Source: Prillingera fragicola (Eukaryota > Basidiomycota > Tremellomycetes > Trichosporonales > Trichosporonaceae). Taken from it: 64,000 bases of DNA. Made by a program: the position numbers and the translations under genes. Below are positions 1-9,374 of this stretch, one piece after another. The notes beneath the pieces were generated by a model. The model saw only the letters and a program-made list of their open reading frames with translations, had not been told where the DNA came from and ran no database searches. Every line of letters starts with the position of its first letter. The first letter of the stretch is position 1. The DNA is taken from contig BEDY01000001.1 in the NCBI GenBank assembly GCA_002335605.1, forward strand, positions 868,001 through 932,000, written 5' to 3'.

Positions 1-58
1 ACATTTGCGACTGCTCACTTTGGCGGTGTGTGTAACGGCAGCTGCTAACTCACTACAG

Positions 59-437
59 GCAGGCCAAGGCCAAGCTCCAGGCATCGGTCCACGAGCTCAC
101 TGACAGGTGTAAGTAGGCCGGTTATTATATGGCAAGGAGTGACCGCTGACACGCTCAGGTTGGAACCTGTACGTTGCACGAGTCTTGTTGTGGGGAGGTA
201 CTGACAAGACAGCTGTATCACCGGTGGCATTAGCTCCAAGTTCTCAAAGTGAGTCTCATGAAGACCTCGCGTGCACTCGACGCAGCTCGTGTGCGCCGAC
301 TGCATCTTCTCATTGCCCGGGTTAGCGCTGACTATGTCAGGGGTGAGGCCGCTTGCCTTGAGAACTGCGTCGACCGCTTCCTCGACACCAGCATGTACAT
401 TGTCAAGCAGATTGAGGAGCAGCGCAAGCACCTCTAA
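59..437 (+). CDS. TIM8: Small TIM chaperone Tim8 (5' end outside the window)
   Basis: Mitochondrial intermembrane-space chaperone that, with Tim13, escorts hydrophobic precursors to the TIM22 inner-membrane translocase. Exons by splice logic: 59-108, 159-168, 213-248, 341-437. Spliced, they give a QAKAKLQASVHELTD helix, a first CX3C (CWNLC), 16 residues, then the second CX3C (CLENC) followed by VDRFLDTSMYIVKQIEEQ, the Tim8-type C-terminal helix, and a stop at 435-437. The second exon is only 10 nt and carries part of the first CX3C. Donors are GTAAGT, GTACGT and GTGAGT; acceptors are all CAG. Bases 1-58 read best as intron, so the start codon lies left of the window. Tim8 is preferred over Tim9/10/13 because of the residues after the second CX3C. 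The antisense open frame here has no support. Confidence 0.86.
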
Positions 438-827
438 GAGCTGGGACAGCGCATCTAAATCTAGCTCGGCGGGACAGTGTACACTTCACCTCATATGTGC
501 AGACCATGTATCGCATCACAACTGCTGGCTTGCGCTGTTGATGGGACGGCTGACTACTGACGCCAGAGATCCTGCCACGACGTCGAGGTGTGCCCGGCGC
601 CGGACGAGTTGTGCGCAACTAGGGCGTATGAGCTGACTGGCGCATCAGCTTGGGCAACCCCGTGTGTGTCGTGCGTGTCGTGTGATTGTGGGTACGTGGA
701 TCATGGATTCCACGTCGTTCAGCACGCCCTCCATGGTCCAAGCACTTCCACGTCTCTCCGTGTCTCGATCTCTTTTCCCGTCAACTCCCACCATTGCTCA
801 GTCCTTGTCCATTATTGACTATTCGTC
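438..827. other. Intergenic region, TIM8 to first paralog
   Basis: No supported gene. It holds the TIM8 3' flank and the promoter of the gene starting at 828. Short open frames here lack homology and splice support. Confidence 0.6.
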
Positions 828-2028
828 ATGGCCGCCATTCCCGACCTCACCATTAAAGTAAAGAGTCGCACCTTCACTCCACTTGGCGACTATCCCGGAT
901 CCCAGTGGCTTCGGCCCGAGGACCATCCTCCTAGGCTGCCGCTGTCCGACAAGCACATCAACTAGGAGGATACGAGTCTCAACGCAAGCCTTTGGGGCAT
1001 TGTTCCCGATGTTCAGAAAGCTGATCGAGACCTACGAGCCAGGGCGGAGAAAACCCTGCACCTTCTGTAAGTGATCATGGCATGGCAACCCTGTGCTCTT
1101 TCCGACTGCTCACTTGCATACAGTCGCAACCCCCATCTTATTTATGAAGAGTTGGATGACCAAGTCGCGGGCCTCTTTCCCTTTCACAGTGCTGGCTCGC
1201 AAATGATGCGTCGCTCGGCTCTGTCTCGAATCGAGTGTATCCTCAAGGGACGTCCCTTCAGCATTCTGCCCAACGAGTCCGACAAGCGCAAGCGAGCCCT
1301 TACCGTGGAGCCTCTTCCAGGTCTCATTGCTCGCCTGAACAAGATCAAAGATGAGGCCAACAAAAAGTAAATATCATGGGAGACACTTTTGCTGATTGTA
1401 GATATGCCGACGGAGAGTACCGCCTCGCAATCTCGATGTGCCAAAAGGCGCTGGAGGATCTCAACCCTTGGTCGTCGAGCACAACCCTCCTCTCGGCACA
1501 AGACGCCTTTCGCCTCGGAATTGCTCAGATTGAGTGTGCTCTGTGGTCGAATGTGATTGCCATGGCTCTCACTCTTGGGCGCGAGACAAACCTCATCGAC
1601 TGGTATGCTGTGGCGCACAGTGCTGCTGGGGTCACTCTCTTTCTCCCCTACATTTCGCATCGGTCGCTTTCCATCACCTATAGGCGTGGGTATTTGCTTC
1701 CCATGGCTACTCTACAATCGGCTGTTGCTGACGGATAGGTCTCGCCGATGCCAGCGCCGCCCTTCGCAAGTCGCCGCAGACTCCCATCCTTTGCAATGAG
1801 AGGCTGATCAAGGAACACCGTCTGCTGTCGGCCTGGGCCGCGCTGTCCCATGAGGGTAGCGACTGGGCTCATGAGCACTGTACGGAGAGGCACGATGGCT
1901 GTATCAATCCTGTCCTGATTCAGAAGCATTACGATGAGCTCCCGGAGACGGGAGGCGAGATCTTGCTCTGTACCGGCAGGCGCCTCAAGGTCGTCTTCCT
2001 TGGCACAAACGGTCCAGAAGACGAGTAA
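828..2028 (+). CDS. Uncharacterised protein, upstream member of a tandem paralog pair
   Basis: Function not recognised. Best model, 315 aa: exons 828-857, 966-1066, 1124-1366, 1402-1685, 1739-2028; the lengths sum to a multiple of three. Visible features are a basic helix ending DEANKK, then TPR-like amphipathic helices (YADGEYRLAISMCQKALEDL, SAQDAFRLGIAQIECALWSN), an ISHRSL motif, and a conserved C-terminal block with DWAHEHC, RHDGCINP and ETGGEILLCTG. These blocks align with the gene at 2300-3333, and exon 4 is exactly 284 nt in both. Odd point: reading straight from the ATG gives a plausible peptide that hits an in-frame TAG at 963-965. That TAG can be the acceptor of a 108-nt intron (858-965), which is the model used here. 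If that intron is not real the first exon is broken. Confidence 0.6.
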
Positions 2029-2100
2029 TGCAGACGCACTAGTAGTTTTGTTTATAGTGCTACGGTATGTTCATGCATAAAGCCATTTTCCTCAACTCTT

Positions 2101-2138
2101 CTCGAATGGTGTACAGTGTACCTCGAATGGTGTACAGT
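2101..2138. repeat. 17-bp direct repeat, two copies
   Basis: CTCGAATGGTGTACAGT occurs at 2101-2117 and again at 2122-2138, with a period of 21 bp, about 70 bp past the first paralog and 160 bp upstream of the second one's start. It could be a duplicated regulatory site or a small tandem slip. Confidence 0.85.
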
Positions 2139-2299
2139 TTATGGGTGCCACAATCCAACACCCGCGCCGATCTTGAGCGATCCTTGGGCACAACCACACT
2201 CTATAACATTTGTATCCTCATACGTAGAAACCATTCTTTAGACTTTGCACCTGATCTCTCTCTCCCTTTGTGCTTGAAACAGCCTCAACGTCATTCAAA

Positions 2300-3333
2300 A
2301 TGCCCCCAACCGACACTCTGATCATTCCCAATTGCAAGCTCCTTATGCCATCCAAAGTGCAGGGTGGTCAAACGTACATTACAGTTGGTGTTGTAAGTAC
2401 TTTTTTTTATGGGCTATTCTTTACTTCTCTACACTAGGTCCTTCCTCATGATTCAGAAACAGGAAAGCGACAGCCACTGGAGGGTACGATCGCATTGGCA
2501 TTTCCAACATTCTGGTTTCACACAACTCGACCTTCCAAGAATCTCGTCGCTTGGCTCTGGAAACTATCGACTGCTTGCTCAAGAACCGACCATGGGCTGT
2601 TGAGCCAAATTCGTCTGACGAGCGCAAAGGCAAGTGTGCCGTCGATGCTCTTCCGGACCTCATCACTCGGCTTGAAAAAGTCAAGGAGGAGGCGAACAAA
2701 AAGTGGGTGCCACTATTTACTCCTACTATCGCCAGCTGATAGCAGGTACGCCGAAGGTCTGCTCCGCGAGGCGATCGCCCTGTACTACGCTGCCCTCCTC
2801 GATCTCAACCCTTGGACGGCGAGCCCGACCCTCTTCTCGTCCAAAGATGCATTTGGCTACGGTCTGGCCCAGCTAGAGGCTGCTCTTTGGAGCAACGTTT
2901 CCGCCACGGCTATGCGGCTCGGCCGCCGCCATGCCGATGCGCAATGGTTTTCAACCGCCCTGTCTGCCGCGGACGAGATCCTCTCCATGCGCTACGTCTC
3001 TCACCGCACACTCTCCCGGGCCTTTCGCCGTAAGCTTTCTATTTGCAAAAGCCTACGACTAATGATCAGGTCGTTTTGAAGCCGGCGTGGAGCTCTGCAA
3101 CCAATGCCAAGTTCCAGCCCAACAAGCGCCTCCTGGAGGCCAACCGTCTATCCGCCATGTATGTCGCCATGTCTGACGTGGGTGGAGGATGGGCTCACGA
3201 GAACTGCTATGACCGCCACAACGGCTGCATCAACCCCGAGGTCATCCAGAAGAAGCTCAGTGAGCTTCCAGACGAGGGCGGCGCGATTAAGCTTTGCACG
3301 GGTGCCACGGTGACGGTCATTTTCAAGCAGTAA
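2300..3333 (+). CDS. Uncharacterised protein, downstream member of a tandem paralog pair
   Basis: Paralog of the gene ending at 2028, function unknown. Supported exons: 2300-2392, 2438-2483, 2540-2702, 2746-3029 (284 nt, same as the paralog) and a terminal part ending at the TAA at 3331-3333. Conserved blocks include ETIDCLLKNRPW, KVKEEANKK, YAEGLLREAIALYYAALLDL, GYGLAQLEAALWSN, YVSHRTLSRAFRR, then WAHENCYDRHNGCINPE and DEGGAIKLCTG. After the acceptor at 3069 the expected frame reads RFEAGVELCNQ and soon stops, while the conserved C-terminus lies in the next frame from about 3112. Either a further very short intron (GT at 3087, acceptor at 3117 or 3126) or a frameshift joins them; I cannot decide. 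The gene may therefore be intact or newly broken. Confidence 0.5.
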
Positions 3334-3748
3334 GGAAGTGGCACTGGCAGTAGCGAACGCTTGCTGGACTATACCGCAGATACTAGTCGCATATCATGGT
3401 ACAAGACACTGCGAAACTTATAGTGACCTTCCTTCACACCAATCTGATGGACATGGTTTTCAGATCACTTTTTCAGACCATGAACGTCACTGGGTCTGCA
3501 ACTATGCCACGACCCGCACTCTGCTGAACCAAACAAGGCTGCTATTGAGATAAGAGTCGACGATCATTCAACAGGAGTCGCGAGATCAAGATCTGCACTG
3601 GTGATAGGTTGCCGGCTGTCTTCACCTCGATGAACCCGCCATACTAGGTGGGGCGGGGAGAGTATGCTACTGCCACACTCACGCATCTACCACATACATC
3701 TACACAATCTACATTCTACATTCTACATTCTACGGGGGCGACGGCACG
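3334..3748. other. Intergenic region
   Basis: No gene seen. It is bounded by the 3' ends of two convergent genes. A short heptamer repeat (ATTCTAC, three units) lies at 3713-3733 just before the stop codon of the minus-strand gene. Confidence 0.6.
3713..3733. repeat. ATTCTAC heptamer microsatellite, three units
   Basis: Three perfect tandem copies of ATTCTAC lie in the 3' flank of the metallo-beta-lactamase gene. Confidence 0.8.
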
Positions 3749-5214
3749 CTACTCGTCCTCAACGACCATGGTCCTGCCCACAGGGAGTGTGCAGAACGCC
3801 TCATCCTTGACGCCGAGCTTTTTCCTAGCCTTTGCCAAGTCAATGGGCGGGAGGTTGTAGCTCTCGTCGCTCATGATCCACGTTCCCCAGTGCACGCCCA
3901 CGGAGCGGCGCGCGTTCAGGTCCAGTGCCATGCGGACTGCTCCCTCCGGGTCCGTGTGCTGCAGGTGCATGTGCCAGCGGGGCTCGTAGCTTCCGATGGG
4001 GATCGCAGCGAGGTCGACGGGACCGAGGACCTTGCCGACTGCCGAGTACAGTGTGGGCGAGTATCCTGTGTCACCGAGGTGGATGAATGACCTAGGCTTG
4101 GCGCCGTCCGACTTTACATGGAACGCAGCCCAGAGAGTCGCGTTCGTGTCTGCTGGCGTGCGTGCGCTCCAGTGCATGACAGGGACGGCGGTGATGGTGT
4201 ACTCGCGGTCGGGCTGGCCGGGACGCTGGAGAACATGCTTCGTCTCCTGCCACCAGTCGAGCTCCTTGACGCGGGTGACGCCGAGCTCGCGCAGGAAATC
4301 ACCAGCACCAGCGGGGACGACCCACTCGCAGCTGTCGCCGAGCTCCTTGACTGCCTCGGGGTCGAGGTGGTCGTAATGGTTGTGAGAGACGAGACACAAG
4401 TCGACGCGTTTCAAGTCACCGAGCTCACAGGGTGCCGGGCGGATACGCTCCGGTGCGAGGCGCGAGGGCAGAGTGCGGTCCTGGAGAGCCGGGTCGGTAA
4501 GAATTGCGAGCTTGTCGAGAGTGACGTAGGATGTCGACTGGCCAAGCCAGGTCATAGTCAACTTGTCGGTGATGTCAATGTCGGCGCCACCGCGCTCGGT
4601 GCGCGTGACCTCGGCGAGCTGAGTGCCAAGTGCGACAACGTCGGAGGTAGCAGGGAGGGGAGCAGTAGGGACAGTCTTGGTAGCGTCGGCGCCAAACAGG
4701 AGCTTGAAGTCGGGCTTTTCAAGGGGCAGGTCGTCGATAGGCCGCGTGGCGGGCAGATCGCCATCAAAGAAGAAGAGCTTGCCGTTGAGAGTCGACAAGA
4801 TGAGCTTCCACCATGCCCATTCCCATGCACCCTGCTCGCGCCACTCGACATAGGGGTTCCAGTACCGGCCAGCAAACTTGAGACTCGAAAAGCGACGCTT
4901 TATAGCCTCCTTTTCCTCATCAGTCGCGCCGCCGCCCTCACGAGGGAGCGCTTTGAGCGAGTTCTCGAGCTCGCGGTTGCGCTCGCGGATGTGTGACCGG
5001 CGGAGGGTATCAGTGTACGCTGGGATTGTCAGCTTTTAGGCTCTCCAATAATATTATCGGCGTCGACGGGACGGGTGACAACCACTCCCTGTCTAGACCT
5101 GCAGTGGCGCTCGCGCCACCCAACCGCGACTGCCAACTCACCATAGTATCCGAGCCACGCGCCCGTCCACGCGATGGGCAGAACGATGGCCGCACGCCGC
5201 AAGGCCAGCAGCAT
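3749..5214 (-). CDS. NAPE-PLD/FMP30-like metallo-beta-lactamase-fold phospholipase D
   Basis: Predicted zinc hydrolase related to N-acyl-phosphatidylethanolamine phospholipase D and yeast mitochondrial Fmp30. Model of 447 aa: exon 1 5142-5214 (start codon 5212-5214), exon 2 3749-5019, with a 122-nt GTGAGT/CAG intron. The N-terminus (ALRRAAIVLPIAWTGAWLGY) is a hydrophobic anchor or mitochondrial targeting segment. The family region FAGRYWNPYVEW precedes the fold; MTWLGQSTSYV begins the lactamase core; SHNHYDHLD is the HxHxDH metal site; later IHLGDTGYSP and VHWGTWIMSDE supply further metal and substrate residues. An unspliced reading of exon 2 alone would miss the anchor. It is divergent from the gene at 5478, about 260 bp away. 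The family is sure; the natural lipid substrate in this fungus is inferred. Confidence 0.9.
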
Positions 5215-5477
5215 GGTGAGATGCGCGCCGGGGTAGTTGTAAAATGTAGGTGATGGAGCGAAAGAGCAACAATCAACGGAAGAGCAAACAAACGTTGGTG
5301 CCGACTTTTGTCGGGATCGGCACCGGGCAAAATTCGGAGCAGGAGAAGCATCCAGCCATGTGGTGAACATGTGGTGGACACGTGGCTGTCGCGAGAGACG
5401 ATGCCTTACATGACGTCTCGGCAACTCAGCAGCCACTTGACAGTGCTCTCTCAACGTGAAAGAGCTACAACAATACT

Positions 5478-6290
5478 ATGCCGCTAGATGACGCCGACCT
5501 TGCTGCACCGGGGACAGAAATTGCTGTTGACGCATCCAGTACGTTCTCTCTGCTCTCCTACAGCGCCTGCTAACATCCCAGCTATCGTTGACCCAGCCAA
5601 GCCGCCTCCTCCACCCGAACCAAATCTCAAGAGCATCGAGGACTTGCGAACGCTCAACGCCCGTGCGACCACGGCTGGCATGTATATTGGTGTGTTCGGT
5701 GGGGGTGCTATGAGTAAGTGGAGCAAGTGGCGAAGCGGCATCGTCACGTCAGCGCATCCTATGCAGCCTCGCCTCCCACGCATCGGCTGACGTCGTAGCC
5801 TTTGCAGCAGCCCGACTGCTCCGCTTGAGCAAGAACAATCTTGCTCTGACCTTTATTTGTACGTGAAGCTCTTCACCCCGTTACTTCATTTTCTGCTCCC
5901 TTACTCCCTAACCTCAAACTAACCCTCCAAGTGAGCAGCACAGGCCTCTCCTTCCTAACGGCCCGCGGCATAATCCGCGAAACCCTCGGCAAACACCACG
6001 ACTTTCTCGAGAACCAAAAAGCCCTCCCAGCACCAGGCGGGGGCCGATACTTTAGCGACACGGCTGCGGGATTGGACAGTGGTGAACCCGGCATGGGCGG
6101 TCCGAGGATCTATGATGATTGGCCGGGCCAGCAGGCCCCAAGTAGCGGGCTTGCGGCTGCGGTTGAGGCATTGGGGAAGCGTGAGAGGACGAGGTGGGAG
6201 AAGGGGAAAGGGCTCGAGGGCGAGGTTGAGGAAGAGGCCGAGATGAGGGATATCTTTATCCGGCCTGGGGTGCCGCGGCGTGAGGTCTAG
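5478..6290 (+). CDS. Conserved small membrane protein, unknown function
   Basis: Model of 203 aa from four exons: 5478-5538, 5582-5713, 5799-5858, 5932-6290. The N-terminal third is acidic and proline-rich (PAKPPPPPEPN). Two adjacent hydrophobic stretches follow (AGMYIGVFGGGAM then LALTFILSSTGLSFLTARG), suggesting a hairpin membrane protein. The charged C-terminal half contains several tryptophans and ends FIRPGVPRREV. The three introns are 43, 85 and 73 nt and each junction keeps the frame. I do not recognise the family. It shares a divergent promoter with the NAPE-PLD-like gene and ends 83 bp from the convergent UVRAG-like gene. Confidence 0.72.
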
Positions 6291-6373
6291 CTTGCGAAGA
6301 TAACGGAAAAACACAAACCTGCAGTGTATCTCAATCGATTATGCATGTAAGAGTCTCTAACAATGTACACACA

Positions 6374-8989
6374 CTACTTGACCCGCTGCGTCCTGCCCTT
6401 TCCCTTCCCCGTGACCTGCTGCTTCACTGGCTCCACAGGCTTACCAACCACATAACCCTCTGTCTCGGTATCGTCCGAATGCACAGTAGCCTCCGAATCA
6501 CCATCTCCTTTGTCCTCCCCAAGATCCAACCCACTGTCGACACTGTTCGGCCCCGGCTCCGGGACCCACTCCTCCTCTTCCTGCTCGGGACTATCCTCGT
6601 CGCTGCCCGGAACGACAGCTTTGCGCAGCCCCGAACTAGGAGAGGTAAAGGATCGCCGCACGCCTCGCGGAGGTGGAGTCGTTGGCCGCAGGCCGGTACT
6701 CGCCGCATCGGCCGATCCGCCCTCCGAAGTTGACATGACCGACACAACACTGGCTGCCGCCATGTCGTGTTCAGACTCGAAATATTCCGGATTCTGCAGT
6801 TCAAGAGCCGAGGGGCTCGTCACCTGCGGGCTGGCTGATGAAGAAGATCGGATACGATCCATGGCGAACATGCTCCACGCTGCTGACGCTTGCCGTGAGC
6901 TTGCGCGAGATGCCGCGCCGCTTGCCCATCCCGGTCCAGCGACGGGGCCGGGAGGCGGGGGCTCGGGTGAACTCAGTGTCAGGAGTAGGTTCTTGAGGTT
7001 TGGCAACGTCTGCCTCAGATCCATCATCCGGATGTCGCCCTCGTGCATGAGCAGCTCAATGTTCTTGTTAAGCAAGAAAACGGCATACTCGTACCGGTAT
7101 CGTTCGACACCCTTGCCGTACAGTGGGAAGGAGCGCGGGCCTTGCATGACGCTTACCACATCGCGGACGTGGCTCCTGCTGCCGGCGTAGGTGATGGGGT
7201 AGGCTAGGCCGGCGGCCGTGCCACCAAGATTAGCGACGAGCTGTACGAGAAGCGCTGCGTAGCCAAGGGCTGCAGCGGTTGTGCGTTCGTCCACCTTGGG
7301 GCAACTTTCAGGGAGCTGGGCGGGGGAGAGTGCCAGAGGGGGGGCTGGATCTTTCGGCCCCTGTGGAATGGGCAGAGGAACGCCGATAATGGAGTAAAGG
7401 AGGTGCGGTGCAGAGAGCGGCTCAATGGGGAACAGCGCGTCGAGCGCCTGCGCATGCTTGGCGCGCAGGCGGTAGATGGCCGGCAGCATGTTGGTGCGCT
7501 GCTCTTCCTGGATCGTAATTGAAGCAGTCATCTCAGCCACACCTGATTGAGTCTGCTCGGCCCGCTCTGCAGCAGCGGCAAGTAGCGCGCGCCGAGCGTC
7601 CAACCTCCCCCTATGCAAAGTGATCCTTGCCTTGGTCTCCTCAATGGACCGCTCTACCTCGGCGATACGATCGCGGACCCAGCGAGCGTGCAGGGCTCGT
7701 TCTCCAATGTCGCGCCGCACAGCTGACCGATCCCGGTCCGCAGTAAGAAGCCGGTCAATCTGTCGCTGCATGTCGTCGATGCTCCGTTTCGTGTCGGCGA
7801 CGACCGACTGCATGTTTACGAGCCTGGATGTCAATCTCCCAGCTCCGAGTTAGGACTCACTGGTGCAAGCGGCCAACATTCGAGCTCTTCTTCATACGTG
7901 TCTCTCGCATGCTGCGCTCGACGACCCCCTTCTCAGTATCCTTGTGCGGAGGACTGCTCGTTCCCGACGGCGGGAGATACCAAACATTTTTCGGGTGGTT
8001 TGTAAACGTCCATGTCAAAGTGTTCGGTGCTAGCCTCATCCCAGGGGGAATGGGGACCAGCTGCGCGAGATCCACAACACCACCGATCCCAGGCTGCTTT
8101 CTCCATCGTCCCCTTTCTTCTGCCCAGAGCGCAATCTCCACGCGCGTGCTGGCGTCCTCGGGCACGGAGAGCCAGGAGGCAAAGTCCCCCGGTTCCAGGT
8201 GTGCCCACCGCGGATGTGTCGATGGATCGTGAATTGGAGACAAGAAGAAGGGAACCTGCGGTACCTGCGGGGTGCGCAGGCCGACCTCGCTCGATGCGCG
8301 AGGAAAGCCGAGCGTTGAGCGACGCACAGGAGCGGGGCGAACCCCAGGGCCAGTGACTTTGGCAGGTGTCGCGGCAGATATTGTTCGTGGGGAGGTGCCG
8401 TTGAGCTGTGAGCGACGAGTTACTGGCGAGCCGAGAGGTGATGTAGGAGATGTTGGAGATGTGGAAGTGCGGCCTAATGGTTTCGGGGGTAGCGATGCGG
8501 TTCGAGATCGTGTTGTTGATGGCCGCTTCTTCACGTCAGTGGCCGAGTACGAGGTAGTCGTGGGTAATGGCGAGTGTGGCGGCGACGGAGGTGAGCCCAT
8601 CATCGACGCTGTTGGCGTAGACGGCTCTGAAGGCATCGAAAACGCAACAAAGCAGCGAGCCAGAGGTCGTGGCTCGCCTTCAGAACTGCCCTCCTCTATA
8701 ACCGACACATTCGTAGGCAGTGGCACTCCTGGATGCCTTCCTTCTCCAGCCAGAGTGGGAGCTCTTGACCTGCTTAAAGGAGCCGTCTCGCTAGCATGAC
8801 TTGTACGACGCGGCCGCGGTGAGCCTCCTAATGGAAAGGGGAAGGCGCCGGCGCGGTCACGCACATCCGGGAGGGTGAGCTCGTGCACCCCGATGCCGGA
8901 AATGTGCCGTATCCGCAGCTGTGCTGTTAGCTCAAGCTCATCTAAGCAGACTTTACCTCTCCGTGCCGCGGCGGCGTGCTTTCTTCCAT
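6374..8989 (-). CDS. UVRAG/Vps38-like subunit of the class III PI3-kinase complex
   Basis: Predicted partner of Vps34/Vps15/Beclin for endosomal and autophagic PI3P production. Model of 846 aa: exon 1 8957-8989 (11 codons, MEESTPPRHGE), exon 2 7861-8918, exon 3 6374-7823. Order of parts: LRIRHISGIGVHEL opens the UVRAG-type N-terminal strand; a long Ser/Thr/Pro-rich insertion follows; a C2-like half (FFLSPIHDP, SVPEDASTRVEIALWAEER, LTWTFTN) lies around residues 235-330; a coiled coil (SIDDMQRQIDRLLTADRD) around 365-470; then the C-terminal domain with LYSIIGVPLPIP, ALGYAALLVQLVA and a RYRYEYAVFLLNKNIELLM block; and a disordered acidic tail. The first intron is just 38 nt. Atg14 is the main alternative, but the C2-like region and length fit UVRAG better. 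Confidence 0.83.
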
Positions 8990-9374
8990 ACTGTGGTTGG
9001 GAGTGAGATTGCTGTCGACAATGACCGCTCGGCGTCATCGGGAGGGTGGTCACTGACTTGGAGGCCAACGTGATGTTTGTCACGTGCCAGTCGCGTGGTG
9101 TAAGCATGGCTCTTCAGGCACTTGTGGTATCGCCACCGGGCCAAGCCGACTTCGAGCAGGTGGGATGATTCCAGAACATGTACTTTGTGCTCATCAACAT
9201 TCACCTGCCTCGGATTCTGCCAGACTCGGTCGAGGAAGCAAGACGATAGACGGCTAAGAGACTCACTACTCGAAGCACATCCCTCGTCACCCCACTCACG
9301 ACCATCATACCACACCGGCGTCAACACCGCTCGCGCCACCAGCTACACCGACCGCGTCTGCGCGCTTCATCAGC
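8990..9374. promoter_or_regulatory. Bidirectional promoter region, UVRAG-like / RING E3
   Basis: This 385-bp stretch separates two divergent start codons and must hold both promoters. A CACGTG hexamer is visible near 9083. I see no supported extra exon, although both strands are partly open. Confidence 0.5.

Noticed and set aside
45..431. Long open frame on the minus strand opposite TIM8
   Set aside because: It mirrors the TIM8 exons and introns; only the plus strand gives a known family with correct splice sites.
2497..2540. Frameshift in exon 2 of the downstream paralog
   Set aside because: A 56-nt GTACGA...AAG intron (2484-2539) in phase 1 joins the two frames and restores alignment with the upstream paralog, so no frameshift is needed here.
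4118..4996. 292-residue plus-strand open frame
   Set aside because: Antisense shadow of the metallo-beta-lactamase gene.
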